Assembly: GCF_003426945.1 (NCBI RefSeq) | Contig: NZ_QURO01000004.1 | Span: 1 to 64,000, forward strand | Direction: 5' to 3' | Source: Thermus sediminis | Lineage (GTDB): Bacteria; Deinococcota; Deinococci; Deinococcales; Thermaceae | Length of the DNA stretch: 64,000 nt | Shown: one piece after another, positions 14,940-24,800 of the stretch | Position numbering within the stretch: the first letter of the stretch is position 1 | How the letters are laid out: every line of letters begins with the position of its first letter | The notes under the pieces: generated by a model | What the model was told of the DNA's origin: nothing | Databases searched by the model: none | The model's input: the letters and a program-made list of their open reading frames with translations, nothing else | Made by a program: the position numbers and the translations under genes

Positions 14940-17401
14940 AACATGGGCCCGATGCGGAAGTGGATCCTCCCCGTGGGGCTTTCCGGGCTGAAGGCGTAGT
15001 CCAGGCGCAGGGAGGGGAGGAGGGCCCCGAAGAGGTCCAGGTCCAGCTGGAGGCCGATCCCCACCCCCCACTTGAGCCCTCCGGTGTTGTCGGCAACGCC
15101 TAGGTCGGTGAAGAGGATGCCGTAGAGGTTGGTCCCCCCCTGGGGGGAGAGGGCGAAGTCGTAGCGGTACTCGAGGCTCCCCGTGGCGAAGGAAAGCCCC
15201 CCGTACTTGCGGTCCTCGTACCCCCTTAGGAGGAAGGCCTCGGCCCCGCCCCCGGAGAGGAAGAAGCGCTCGCTTTCCGGGGGGGAGCCCAGGAGGGTGC
15301 CCGCGGAGAGGCGGAGGGCCAGGGCCTGGCGCCGGGCCTCGTCCAGGGGGAAGTAGGTCTTGCCCGTGACCACCACCGGCACGAAGAGGCTCCTTCCCCC
15401 CGTGTCCGGAAGGGAAAGGCCCAGGCCGGTGGAGAGGCCCGCTTCGTACCCCTGGGTGCGGAAGCGGGGGTCGTCCACGTCCACGTAGGCCAGGCCCGTG
15501 TCCAGCCTCAGGGTCCAGCCGGGGGTGGGGAGGAGGGACTGGGCCAGGGCGGGGTTCCTGTAGCCGGTGCCGTCGCAGTACCTGGGGTTTGCGGGGTCGG
15601 TGACGGCGGGGTCGCAGGGGGCCCTTGGATCAAAAACCTCCAGGGCGTAGGCCGAGCGCCGGGCGGAAAGGCCCAAGGAGAGCCTCAGGTTCTCCAGCTC
15701 CCTAGAGAAGGGGCGGGTGAGGTTGAAGCCGCCCCCCGTGCGCCTTTCCGTGTACTCCCAGCCGGTGTCCGCCGTGCCGTCCAGGAGCTTGTTGTTGCCG
15801 ATGGGGGTGGAGAAGAGGCTAAAGGAGAGGCCGGTGCGCACGTCCTTGAGGTCCAGGAAGTCCACGTAGAGCCAAGGGATGCTGTAGCTGGCGGAAAGGG
15901 AGAGGTTGTCCCGGGCGTCGTTCTGGATGAAGGCCAGGTCCACGCCCACCTGGTGGGCCAGGCCGAAGAGGTTGGCCTCCCTGAAGGCCACGCTCCCCGA
16001 CCAGCCCTCCAGGGAGCTCCAGCCAATGGCGGGCTGGAAGAGGCCGGTCCGGGCCTCCCTTAGCCCCAGGACTACCACCACCTCCTCGGGCCTCTCCGAC
16101 GGGGCCAGGGAGACCCGGGGGGGCTCGGCGAGGAGGCCCGTGGCCAGGAGGCGGGCGATGCCCCGCCTCAGTTCGGGGAGGCTGAAGAGGCTTCCCGGCC
16201 TGGGGAGCTCCCGGAGGATGACCTCGTCCTGGGTGCGGCGCTCTCCCTGCCACTCCAGGCGGTAGCCCGCCACCTTGAGCTCCACCACCTCCAGCCGGTA
16301 GACCCCCTCCCGGAAGCCGACGCGGACATCGACCACCTCGAGGCCCCGCTCCCGGTAGAGCTCCGCCACCCTCCTGGCGTCCTCCTGGGCGAGGAGGGGG
16401 GTGTAGACCTCCCCCGGCCTGAGGCGCAGGGCCTGGAGGAGGGCCTCCGCGGGGATGGCGGTGTTGCCCGAGACCTCCACCCGATCGATCCTGCCCCCTT
16501 CCGGCCCCACTTGGAGGCGCACGGCCACCCCTTCCCCCTCCTGGGCCAGGGTGAAGGTGACGATGCGGGAAAGCCTGCGGGAAAGCGTCTGAACCCCTTC
16601 CAGGAGGCGCTCGTAGTTCAGGAAGTCCCCCGCCCCAAGGGGGAAGTCTCTTAGGTCCAGCCCCTCCCCCTCCACCCGGGCCACCCGGAGCTCCCGCACC
16701 TGCACGGTGAGGACCCCGTCCTCCAGGGCGCTCAGGGCGGGGTCGGGGCCGCTGAAGCGGTAGCCACGGGCCTCGTAGCGCCCGGCGATGGCCCTCAGGG
16801 CCTCCTGGTACCTGGCGAAGTCAAAGGGGCCCCTCAGGGGCTCCAGCAGCCTGCGGAGCTCCTCCTCGGGGAGGAGGGTAGCCCCCGAGAGGCGCACCGC
16901 CTTGACCTCCCGGGCCTCCTCCACCCGGAAGGTGAGGGCCATCTGCCCCCCCACCTCCTTGGCCTCCACCTCCACCTTGGGGGCGAAGGGGAAGCCGTTT
17001 TGCCGGTAGGCCTGGGCCAGGGCCCGGGCGGCCTCCTCCGCCCTCAGGGGGTTGTACGTGGCCTCCCGGCCGATGGCGAACCGCTCCTCCAGGAACCGGA
17101 GGAGGGTCTCCTGGGGGAAGGCCCTGGCCTCCACCCGGACCTCCCCGATGGAGGGGTAGGGGACGAGGCGCACCTGGAGGACGTCCCCTTCCAGGCGCAC
17201 CTCGGCCTCCCGGAAGTAGCCCGTGGCCAGGATGGCCTTCCGGGCGGCCTCGAGGTCTCGGGGCTCGTCCCCCACGCCAAAGGGCAGGGCGGCCCGGGCC
17301 AAGGCTTGGAGGACCGGGTCGGCTCCTTCCACAACCACCTCCCGGATGGGGGCGGCCAGGGCCACGGTGCCCAACAGGGCCAAGAGGATAAGGCGCTTCA
17401 T
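14936..17401 (-). CDS. bamA: BamA/Omp85 outer-membrane assembly protein
   Basis: 821 residues. Signal peptide MKRLILLALLGTVALA, then several POTRA domains (about 20-430; IREVVVEGADPVLQALARAALPFGVGDEP, GGRIDRVEVSGNTAIPAEALLQALRLRPGEVYTP), then a 16-strand type barrel with the Omp85 loop-6 region near SGGGAEAFLLRGYEDRKYG (the (V/I)RG(Y/F) motif as LRGY). The last residues ...FRIGPMF end in Phe, the barrel beta-signal. It inserts beta-barrel proteins into the outer membrane that Thermus has. The minus-strand TATGCT lies 7 nt before ATG 17401, so that start is chosen; ATG 17413 would precede it. Divergent from punA with 48 bp between. Confidence 0.95.
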   Translation of the reverse strand: MKRLILLALLGTVALAAPIREVVVEGADPVLQALARAALPFGVGDEPRDLEAARKAILATGYFREAEVRLEGDVLQVRLVPYPSIGEVRVEARAFPQETLLRFLEERFAIGREATYNPLRAEEAARALAQAYRQNGFPFAPKVEVEAKEVGGQMALTFRVEEAREVKAVRLSGATLLPEEELRRLLEPLRGPFDFARYQEALRAIAGRYEARGYRFSGPDPALSALEDGVLTVQVRELRVARVEGEGLDLRDFPLGAGDFLNYERLLEGVQTLSRRLSRIVTFTLAQEGEGVAVRLQVGPEGGRIDRVEVSGNTAIPAEALLQALRLRPGEVYTPLLAQEDARRVAELYRERGLEVVDVRVGFREGVYRLEVVELKVAGYRLEWQGERRTQDEVILRELPRPGSLFSLPELRRGIARLLATGLLAEPPRVSLAPSERPEEVVVVLGLREARTGLFQPAIGWSSLEGWSGSVAFREANLFGLAHQVGVDLAFIQNDARDNLSLSASYSIPWLYVDFLDLKDVRTGLSFSLFSTPIGNNKLLDGTADTGWEYTERRTGGGFNLTRPFSRELENLRLSLGLSARRSAYALEVFDPRAPCDPAVTDPANPRYCDGTGYRNPALAQSLLPTPGWTLRLDTGLAYVDVDDPRFRTQGYEAGLSTGLGLSLPDTGGRSLFVPVVVTGKTYFPLDEARRQALALRLSAGTLLGSPPESERFFLSGGGAEAFLLRGYEDRKYGGLSFATGSLEYRYDFALSPQGGTNLYGILFTDLGVADNTGGLKWGVGIGLQLDLDLFGALLPSLRLDYAFSPESPTGRIHFRIGPMF

Positions 17402-17449
17402 GGCGAGAAGCATAGGGGGAAAAGGTGAAGGCGGGGTTAGAATGGCGGC

Positions 17450-18271
17450 GTGGAGACCTACGAGAGGATCCAGGAGGCTGTGGGCTACATCCGCGGGCGG
17501 ACGGACTTCACCCCTGAGGTGGGCCTCGTCCTGGGCTCGGGGCTTGGGCCCCTGGCCGAGGAGGTGGAGAAGGTGGCCGAGGTCCCCTACGGGGAGATCC
17601 CCCACTTCCCCCTCTCCACCGCCCCCGGGCATGCGGGAAGGCTCGTCCTGGGCACCCTGGAGGGGAAGAGGGTCCTCGTGTACCAGGGCCGGGTCCACCA
17701 CTACGAGGGCTATAGCCCCGAGGAGGTGGTCTTCCCCGTGCGGGTGGGCTTCTTCTTGGGGGCCAGGACCTTCCTCCTCACCTCCGCCGCCGGGGGGCTG
17801 AACCCCAGGTTCCACGCCGGGGGCCTCATGCTCCACCTGGACTACCTGAACCCCTCGGGGGTGAACCCCCTGCGGGGCCCAAACGACGAGCGGCTGGGCC
17901 CCCGCTTCCCGGTGATGTTCGGCGCCTACGACCCGGAGCTCATAGACCTGGCCCGGCGGGTGGCGAGGCGGCAGGACCTCCACCTCCTCGAGGGGGTCTA
18001 CGCCTGGTGGCTGGGCCCCTCCTTCGCCAGCCGGGCGGAGCTCAGGATGCTCAGGGAGCTGGGGGCGGACGCTATCGGCATGTCCACGGTCCCCGAGGTC
18101 ATCGCCCTGAGGCACCTGGGGGCCAGGGTCTTGGGCCTTTCCACCATCACGGACATGGCCGTGCCCGAGCGGGACCACCACGCCACCGAGGAGGAGGTGC
18201 TGGAGGTGGCGAGGAGGACGGGCCCCATCTTCCGCCGCTTCGTGCGGGGCATCCTGGCCGAGCTCCCGTGA
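17450..18271 (+). CDS. punA: Purine nucleoside phosphorylase (PNP-I type)
   Basis: 273 residues, cytosolic. Phosphorolysis of inosine/guanosine-type nucleosides in purine salvage. LVLGSGLGPLAEEV is the phosphate-binding loop, then PGHAGRLVLGTLEGKRVLVYQGRVHHYEG, the LTSAAGGLNPRF strand, and GADAIGMSTVPEVIALRHLG followed by a TDM motif, all typical of trimeric PNP. GTG 17450 is chosen since TAGAAT lies 6 nt upstream, a leaderless start. Its stop overlaps the next GTG (GTGA), so it is coupled to yggS. Confidence 0.94.
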   Translation: METYERIQEAVGYIRGRTDFTPEVGLVLGSGLGPLAEEVEKVAEVPYGEIPHFPLSTAPGHAGRLVLGTLEGKRVLVYQGRVHHYEGYSPEEVVFPVRVGFFLGARTFLLTSAAGGLNPRFHAGGLMLHLDYLNPSGVNPLRGPNDERLGPRFPVMFGAYDPELIDLARRVARRQDLHLLEGVYAWWLGPSFASRAELRMLRELGADAIGMSTVPEVIALRHLGARVLGLSTITDMAVPERDHHATEEEVLEVARRTGPIFRRFVRGILAELP

Positions 18272-18903
18272 GCCTGCCCCGGGTCCTGGAGAGGATCGCC
18301 CTGGCCTGCCGTAGGGCCGGGCGGGACCCCGGGGAGGTCCGGCTCGTGGCCGTGACCAAGGGGCGTACGGTGGAGGAGATCCAGGAAAAGGTCCTCCGCC
18401 ACGGCCCCTTCCCCCTCGGGGAAAGCCGGGTGCAGGAGGCCTTGAAGAAGATGGAGGCCCTCCCGGCGGAGTGGCACCTGGTGGGCCCCTTGCAGCGCAA
18501 CAAGGCCAAGTTCGCCCCCCGGTTTGGCCTGGTCCACTCCTTGGACTCCCTGCGCCTGGCCGAGGCCCTGGAACGGGTGGGGGTCAGGGAGGGGGTTAGG
18601 CTCAGGGTCCTGGTGGAGGTGAACCTGGGCCGGGAGCCCCAGAAGCACGGCTTCCTGGAGGAGGAGCTGCCCGAGGCCCTGGCCCGGGTGAGGGAGATGC
18701 CCCACCTCGAGGTCCTGGGCCTCATGACCGTGCCCCCCGTGGGGCCCGAGGGGTTGGTGAGGCCCATCTTCCGCAGGCTTTCCTGGCTGGCCGACCGCTT
18801 TGGCCTCCCCGAGCGCTCCATGGGGATGTCCGACGACTACGAGTGGGCGGTGGAGGAAGGGGCCACCCTGGTGCGGATCGGCCGGGCCCTTTTTGTAGAC
18901 TGA
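18268..18903 (+). CDS. YggS/PROSC pyridoxal-phosphate homeostasis protein
   Basis: 211 residues, a single TIM-barrel alanine-racemase-like domain. The PLP Lys is in VRLVAVTKGRTVEE (about residue 29), then FPLGESRVQEALKKMEAL, WHLVGPLQRNKAK, LVEVNLGREPQKHGF, LGLMTVPP and the C-terminal MGMSDDYEWAVEEGATLVRIGRALF, the phosphate-binding region. It binds and buffers PLP and affects amino-acid pools. Often found next to cell-division genes, and here divIVA follows after 6 nt. GTG start within the punA stop. Confidence 0.94.
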   Translation: MSLPRVLERIALACRRAGRDPGEVRLVAVTKGRTVEEIQEKVLRHGPFPLGESRVQEALKKMEALPAEWHLVGPLQRNKAKFAPRFGLVHSLDSLRLAEALERVGVREGVRLRVLVEVNLGREPQKHGFLEEELPEALARVREMPHLEVLGLMTVPPVGPEGLVRPIFRRLSWLADRFGLPERSMGMSDDYEWAVEEGATLVRIGRALFVD

Positions 18904-18909
18904 GGGCGC

Positions 18910-19359
18910 ATGGACCTCACCCCCTTGGACGTGCGCTACCAGGAGTTCCCCACGGGGTTCCGCGGTTACCACAAGAAGGCGGTACGGGCCTACCTGGCCC
19001 AGGTGGCCGAAACCATGGAGGGCCTCATCCGGGAGAACGAGGCCCTCAAGGGGCAGCTTCGGGCCCTGGAAGAGGAAAACGCCCGCCTCAAGGAGGCGGA
19101 AGGGGAACTGAAGCGGGCGGTGGTGGCCGCAGAAAGGATCGCCCGGGACCTCAAGGCCCAGGCGGAGAGGGAGGCCGAGCTCATCCGCAAGGAGGCCCTG
19201 GCTGCCAAGGAGCAGGTCCTTAGGGAGGCCGTTGAGGAGCTCAGGCGCCTTAGGGGAGAGACGGAGCGGGCCAGACGGGAGAAGGCCCTCTTCCTGGGCC
19301 AGTTCAGGGCCCTTTTGCAGGGCTACCTGGACTCCTTAGAGCGGCTGGAGGAAAAGTAG
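18910..19359 (+). CDS. divIVA: DivIVA-like coiled-coil protein
   Basis: 149 residues. The N-terminus LTPLDVRYQEFPTGFRGYHKKAVRAYLAQV matches the DivIVA lipid-binding region (L-x-P-x-D(I/V)-x-x-x-(E/T)F-x-(R/K)-x-(F/Y)-RGY-x-x-x-x-VD-x-FL), though the usual Asp-x-Phe is Arg-Ala. The remaining two thirds is continuous coiled coil of Glu/Arg/Ala/Leu. Such proteins mark curved membrane at poles and septa and recruit partners. Operon with punA and yggS. The 3' end overlaps the convergent DUF218 gene by 56 bp. Confidence 0.9.
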   Translation: MDLTPLDVRYQEFPTGFRGYHKKAVRAYLAQVAETMEGLIRENEALKGQLRALEEENARLKEAEGELKRAVVAAERIARDLKAQAEREAELIRKEALAAKEQVLREAVEELRRLRGETERARREKALFLGQFRALLQGYLDSLERLEEK

Positions 19360-19879
19360 GTCCCTGCCTCCCGGGAAGGGGCCGCAGGCCCAAGGAGAGC
19401 CAGAGGCGGTAGAGGGCTTCCCGGAGCTGGTAGCCCAAGGGGTAGCGTCCGGGCACGGGGTGGCCTTCCGCCTCCAGGCCCAGGAGCCGGGCCAGGAAGA
19501 GGGCCCGGGGCAGGTGGGGGGCGTCCGTGACCAGGAGGATCCGGCCCTCTAGGTGGGGCTTGAGGAAGAGGAGGTTCTCGTAGGTGTTCTGGCTTTGGGT
19601 TTCGCAGAGGAGGGCCTCCTGGGGGACTCCCCGGTCGCGGAGGTGGCGGCAGCCCACCTCCCCCTCGCTGTACCGGTCCCCGGGGGCCCGGCCCCCAGCC
19701 ACGGCGATGCGGGGGGCGAGCCCTTCTTGGTAGAGGCTAAGGGCAGCCAGGAGCCGCCTCTCCAGGGCGGGGGAGGGTCTTCCCCCGTACTGGGCCGCTC
19801 CCAGGACCACGATCCAGGCGTAGTCCCCGCCGGCCAGGGTCGGGGAGAGGAGGGGGAGGAGGGCGAGGAGCCAACGCAC
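19304..19879 (-). CDS. DUF218 (YdcF/SanA-like) envelope protein
   Basis: 191 residues from GTG 19879 (VRWLLALLPLLSPTLAGGDYAWIVVLGAAQYGGRPS). A short hydrophobic N-terminus, likely export signal or anchor, is followed by the DUF218 core: VVLGAAQYGGRPSPALERRL, IAVAGGRAPGDRYSEGEVG, LCETQSQNTYENLLF, ILLVTDAPHLPRALFLARLLG. E. coli members (SanA, ElyC, YdcF) act in envelope integrity; the enzyme activity is unsettled. The GTG is chosen because TAGAGT lies 7 nt before it; the longer frame would run over the divergent hflX promoter. The C-terminal 18 codons overlap divIVA. Confidence 0.85.
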   Translation of the reverse strand: MRWLLALLPLLSPTLAGGDYAWIVVLGAAQYGGRPSPALERRLLAALSLYQEGLAPRIAVAGGRAPGDRYSEGEVGCRHLRDRGVPQEALLCETQSQNTYENLLFLKPHLEGRILLVTDAPHLPRALFLARLLGLEAEGHPVPGRYPLGYQLREALYRLWLSLGLRPLPGRQGPTFPPAALRSPGSPAKGP

Positions 19880-19928
19880 GCCCTCCACTCTACCGGGGGA
19901 GCCCCCCTTGTGGTATGCTGGAGGGGCA

Positions 19929-21575
19929 TTGGAGAAGATCTTCGGGAGGACGGAAGGGCTCAAGAAGAGCGAGCTGAAGAGGCTTTCCAACCTTTACCGG
20001 CGGCGCGCGCCCAAGGAGCGGGTCCTGACCCCCGAGCTGGCCCAGGCCCTGGCTGCCCTCACGGAGGAGGTGGGGCGGCCCCTCGCCCTCCTCCTGGACC
20101 GGGAGGGCCGGGTGGTGCGGGTGGGGGTGGGGGACGCCAAGGACCTCCCCATTCCCGAGGGGCCTAGGGGGGAGAGGCGGCTTTCCGGATACCGCCTCCT
20201 CCACACCCACCTCTCCCCGGGAGGGCTTTCCCGGCCCGACCTCTCCGTCCTCTTCCTCCACCGCCTGGACAGCCTGGCGGCCCTCGAGGTGGAAGGGGGG
20301 CGGCCCGCCACCCTGCACCTCGCCTTCCTCTCCCCCCCGAGGGCGGGGGAGGACTGGCGCATCCTGCCCCCCAGGCCCTACTTCCAGTACCTGGAGCTGG
20401 ACCTCCTGGCCGAGGTGGAGGCTCTGGAGGAGGAGATGGCCCGCCAGGCCCGGGTGCGGGAGCTCTCCGATGGGAGCGGTGAGCGGGCCATCCTGGTGGG
20501 GGTGGACCTGGGGGAGGGTCCCGAGGCGGAGGCGGGGCTGGAGGAGCTCGCCGAGCTCACCCGCACCGCGGGGGGCGTGCCGGTGAGGAAGGTCCTGGTC
20601 TTCCGCCAGAGCCTGGACCCCAGGTACCTGGTGGGCCTCGGCAAGCTGGAGGAGCTAAAGAGCCTGGCCTACCACGAGAACGCCTCCACCCTTATCTTCA
20701 GCCTGGAGCTTTCCCCCACCCAGGCCCGGGAGATGGAGCGGGCCACGGGGCTCAAGGTCCTGGACCGGACCCAGCTCATCCTGGACATCTTCGCCCTCCA
20801 CGCCAAGACCCCCGAGGCCCAGGCCCAGGTGGAGCTGGCCCAGCTCAAGTACCTCCTCCCCCGGCTCGTGGGCAGGGGGAGGGAGATGAGCCGCCTGGGG
20901 GGTGGGATCGGCACCCGTGGCCCGGGGGAGACCAAGCTGGAGGTGGACCGGAGAAGGCTTCTAGAGAGGATCACCCACCTCTCCCGGAAGCTCGCCGAGT
21001 ACGCCCACCGCCGGGAGGAGGCCAGGCGGCAGAGGAAGCGGAAGGGCATCCCCCTCATCGCCGTGGTGGGCTACACCAACGCCGGCAAGACCACCCTCCT
21101 CGCTGCCCTGGCCCGGGGCGGGGAGCCCGGGGAGGACCGGCTCTTCGCCACCCTGCGCCCCCTCACCCGGCGGGGCTTCCTCCCTGGGGTGGGCGAGGTC
21201 CTCTTCACGGATACCGTGGGCTTTATCCGGAGGATGCCCGAGGAGCTCCTCACCGCCTTTAGGGCCACCCTCGAGGAGGTGCGGGAGGCCGACCTCTTGG
21301 TCCACGTCCTGGACGCTTCCCAGGAGGGGGCCTTGGAGCGGTACCGGGTGGTGGAGGACCTTCTCAAGGAGCTTGGGGTGGAAGCCCCTAGGGTCCTGGC
21401 CCTCAGCAAGGCGGACCGGGCGGCCCCCTACGACCTCTTCTACCTCAGGGAGCGGCTTGGCGGGGTGGCGGTCTCCGCCCTAAAGGGCACCGGGCTAAAG
21501 GAGCTCAGGGAGTCCTTGGCGGAGGCCCTCCTGAAGGCGGGCGTGCGCCCCCAGGCCTGGGCTCAGTACACGTAG
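19929..21575 (+). CDS. hflX: HflX GTPase
   Basis: 548 residues from TTG 19929 ([26 protein letters not shown]). Splits or rescues stalled ribosomes after heat stress in studied bacteria. HflX N-domain: [28 protein letters not shown]; the helical linker [23 protein letters not shown] is diagnostic. G domain: [14 protein letters not shown] (G1), [10 protein letters not shown] (G3), LSKADR (G4). A longer N-terminal extension than E. coli HflX (426 residues) resembles other Deinococcus-Thermus members. TTG is preferred because GGAGGGG lies just before it and TATGCT 9 nt before it. It ends 13 nt inside the convergent acylphosphatase gene. Confidence 0.93.
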   Translation: MEKIFGRTEGLKKSELKRLSNLYRRRAPKERVLTPELAQALAALTEEVGRPLALLLDREGRVVRVGVGDAKDLPIPEGPRGERRLSGYRLLHTHLSPGGLSRPDLSVLFLHRLDSLAALEVEGGRPATLHLAFLSPPRAGEDWRILPPRPYFQYLELDLLAEVEALEEEMARQARVRELSDGSGERAILVGVDLGEGPEAEAGLEELAELTRTAGGVPVRKVLVFRQSLDPRYLVGLGKLEELKSLAYHENASTLIFSLELSPTQAREMERATGLKVLDRTQLILDIFALHAKTPEAQAQVELAQLKYLLPRLVGRGREMSRLGGGIGTRGPGETKLEVDRRRLLERITHLSRKLAEYAHRREEARRQRKRKGIPLIAVVGYTNAGKTTLLAALARGGEPGEDRLFATLRPLTRRGFLPGVGEVLFTDTVGFIRRMPEELLTAFRATLEEVREADLLVHVLDASQEGALERYRVVEDLLKELGVEAPRVLALSKADRAAPYDLFYLRERLGGVAVSALKGTGLKELRESLAEALLKAGVRPQAWAQYT

Positions 21576-21829
21576 AAGCCCCTTAGACCCGTCGCCTCGG
21601 CCCACTGGACCTCCACCGCTTCCACCCGGGCCAGGCGGGGGCCCTGCTTCAGGTGGTGGAGGAAGGCCTCCAGGTCCTCCTTGGGGCCTTCCGCCACCAC
21701 CTCCACCCGGCCGTCGGGGAGGTTTTCCGCGTAGCCGGATAGCCCAAGCTCCAGGGCCTTCCGCTGGGCGAAGGCCCGGTAACCCACCCCCTGCACCCTG
21801 CCCCTGACCAAGGCCACCAGGCGCGGCAT
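21563..21829 (-). CDS. Acylphosphatase
   Basis: 88 residues, cytosolic. Hydrolyses acyl-phosphates such as carbamoyl or 1,3-bisphosphoglycerate. [42 protein letters not shown] holds the substrate Arg (GVGYR, about residue 18) and the catalytic Asn (ENLPDG). Length and order match the family. Convergent with hflX, overlapping its last 13 bases, and divergent from the TamB-like gene. Confidence 0.95.
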   Translation of the reverse strand: MPRLVALVRGRVQGVGYRAFAQRKALELGLSGYAENLPDGRVEVVAEGPKEDLEAFLHHLKQGPRLARVEAVEVQWAEATGLRGFYVY

Positions 21830-21888
21830 AAGGGCATTTTAGCCCCTTTGCCATGCCCCTTTCATCTCCCCTCCCTATGCTGAGAGGG

Positions 21889-24800
21889 ATGCGGCGGGGG
21901 CTCCTTCTCCTCCTCCTTTTGGGCCTCTTCCTCCTGGCCCTGGCCTGGCCGCCCCTCCTCAAGGGGGCGGTGGAGCGGGCCCTGCCCCTTTTGGGCCTCC
22001 AGGGGCGGGTGGAGGGGATTTCGGGCCACCTCCTCTTCGGCCTCCGCCTCAAGGGGGTGGCCCTGGAGGCGGAGGGCCTGGAGCTTTGGGCGGAGGAGGT
22101 GGGCCTGGCCTACGACCTCCTGGGCCTCCTAAGGCGGGAGCTTCCCCTCTCCCTCACCCTCAAGGGGGCCCGGGTGCGGCCCACCTGGGAGGCCCTCCTG
22201 CCCCAGGAGCCGGGGCCGCCCCCCGCCTTTCGGGTGGTCTTCCGCTCCCTGAGGCTGGAGGGGGTGGAGGTGGAGCTCCGGCAGGGGGAGCGCCTCTTCC
22301 TCCCTCCCCTCCGCCTAAGCCTCTTCGGGGAGAACCCCTACCGCTTCCTGGCCCGCCTCCCCGGGGGGAGTTTCCAGGGGGAGGCCAGGGCCCTCGCCCC
22401 AGACCTCGCCGCCTGGGACGTGGCCTTCAGGGGGGAGGTGGGGGGGCTTGCCTTTTTCTACGAGGGGCTGAGGGGGGGAAGGGTGGAGGGGGTCTTCCGC
22501 CTGCGGCCCTCGGGGATGGAGGGGGAGGCCCGGTTGAGGGCGGGCGTGGTGGACCTGGTGGGCTTCCGCCTCACCGGGGTGGAGGGGGAGCTTAGCCTGG
22601 AAGGGGACCAGGTGGAGGCCCGGCTCAGGGGGGTGGGCCTCGAGGGGCCCCTCTCGGCCACGGCCCAGGTGGACCTGAGGGGGGAGCGGTACCGCTTCGC
22701 GGTGGAGGGCCGCCCCAGGCTCCCGGCCCTGGCCCGGCACTACGGCCTTGCCCTGCCTTTGGAAGGGGACGGGCGGCTTTTCCTGGAGGGGGAGGGGTGG
22801 GAGGCGGTGAGGGTCCGGGGCCGCTTTGAGGGGGAGGGGAGGCTCCTTGGGGAGCCCTTCCGCCACAGGGGGAGGCTCGCCTTTGACCAGGTCTTCCGCC
22901 TGGAGACCCAGGCGGAGGGCAGACTCTTTGACCGGGAGTACGCCCTGGGCTTCTCCCTGCAGGGGCCGGAATACCGGGGGAGCTACCGGGATACCCTGGG
23001 AAGCCGCCTCCGGCTGGAGGGGGAGGGGGACCGGCTTCGGGTCCAGGGGGAGGCCGCCTGGCCCAGGCCCTTGGAGGGTCTGGCGGAGGTGGCCCTCCGG
23101 TGGGAGGGAGGGGGGTGGCGGCTCGCCGCCAGGAGCCCGGGGGTGCGCCTCCCCCTCTTTCCCCCGTTGGACCTCTCGGGGGAGGCCCAGGGGGAGGGGG
23201 AGCGGGTGGCGGGGCGGTTTGGCCCCTTGCGGCTTTCCGGCACCTGGGGCGACCTGGCCCTCTCCCTGGACCCTACGCCCTTGGCGGTGGGAAGCCTGGA
23301 GGGAAGGGGGAGGCTCCTTGGGGGAAGGCTCAGCGCCCACCTCCTCTACGACTCCCCTTATGCCCGCTTCCCCGTGGGCCTGCGCCAGGAGGCCTGGGGC
23401 CTCTCCTTCCGAAGCCCCTACGGGGAGGGGTGGTACCGGGGTGGGGCCTTGGCCCTTAGGCTCACGGGGCTCCCCATCCGCGCCCTGGACGAGATGCGCC
23501 TGACGGGGGAGGCCCGCTACCGGGAGGGCGGGCTTTCCGGGAGGCTTTTCCTGCGGGGGCGGTACCTGGAGGTGCAGGGGGACCTGAGGCGGCTGGGGGC
23601 GGACCTCAGGGGCAGGCTCACCACCCCCTTGGGGGAAGTGCCCCTCCTGGGGCGCTACGACCCGGAGCCGGGCCTCCTCCTGGAGGGAGGGGGCCTGCGC
23701 CTAACCTACAGGGAGGACCTCCGCCTCTTCGGCCAGGGGGAGCTCGGCGGGGTGGGCCTCGAGGCCGACCTGTCCTACCGCGGGGGCTTCTCCGGGTGGG
23801 CCGCCTTCACCACCCCCTACGGGGTGGCGGGGAGGCTTTTGGGGGCTGGGGAGCGCCTCCTCCTGGAGCTTTCGGGGTACGCGGAGGGGCGGGGGGAGGT
23901 CTACCCCGAGGTGCGCCTCCAGGGCAGGCTCCTTCCCCCCCTGCCCCCGGGGTTGGAGGTCCCGCCCCTGGCCTTCCGCCTGGGCCGGGAGGGGTTGGAG
24001 GTCCCCGGGGTAGGGGAGGTGGCCTTCCGCGAGGGCTTCCCCTTCCGCCTTGCCCTCCCCTTCCGCTACCTGGGGCTGGAGGGGCAGCTTTGGGCCCAGG
24101 GGGACCTGGAGGGGGGGCGCCTCCGCCTGGCCACGCCCTACGGGGAGATGGTCGGGGAGGGGCCCTGGCGGGGCCTCAGGGCGGTGGGGGGAGGGGAGGT
24201 GCCCTACCTGGGGGCCTGGACCCTGGAGGGGAGGGCGGACCTCCTCGCCCTGGCCTACCGGGGGGAGGTGGGGCTCCCCAAGGGGGACCTGCGCCTGGCC
24301 TTTTCGGGGAGAGGGGGCTCCTTGCGCCTTTTGGGCCGGGCCCCGGGCCTCAGGGTCCTCGGGGGGTACGAGGGGGGGCTGGCCCTCCTCCTCCAGGCCG
24401 AGGGGTACGACCTCGCCCCCTTCGGCCTCCCGGCCCGGGCCCATGGCGCCTGGGGGCACAGGGGAGGGCGGCTGAGGCTTTCTAGCCCCTACGGGGAGGC
24501 CCTCCTCCTGGGGGAGGCGCCCCTCTCAGCCCGGGTGCGGTTCTCCAGCCCCTACCTCCGGGGGGAGGGGGAGGTGTCCCCCGAGGGGGCCTCCTTGCGC
24601 CTCCGGGGGAGCTACCGCCAGGGCGGGGTGGAGGTCTGGGCCAGGGGGGAGGGGGGCGGGCCCTGGGGGGCCCTGCGCCTCCAGGTGGCGGGGGAGGCTA
24701 GGGCGCCCTACCTGGACCCCCTTCCCTTCCGAGGGGAGGTGTGGGTGGAGGGGGGTGTCCGTTACCGCGTGGAGGGGCCGCTCTTCCTAGAGGGGGAGGG

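Noticed and set aside
14936-18181. A 1081-codon minus frame that would extend BamA by about 260 residues
   Set aside because: The extra part is antisense to punA, is Gly/Pro/Arg/His-rich noise, and the signal peptide and the -10 box both place the start at 17401.
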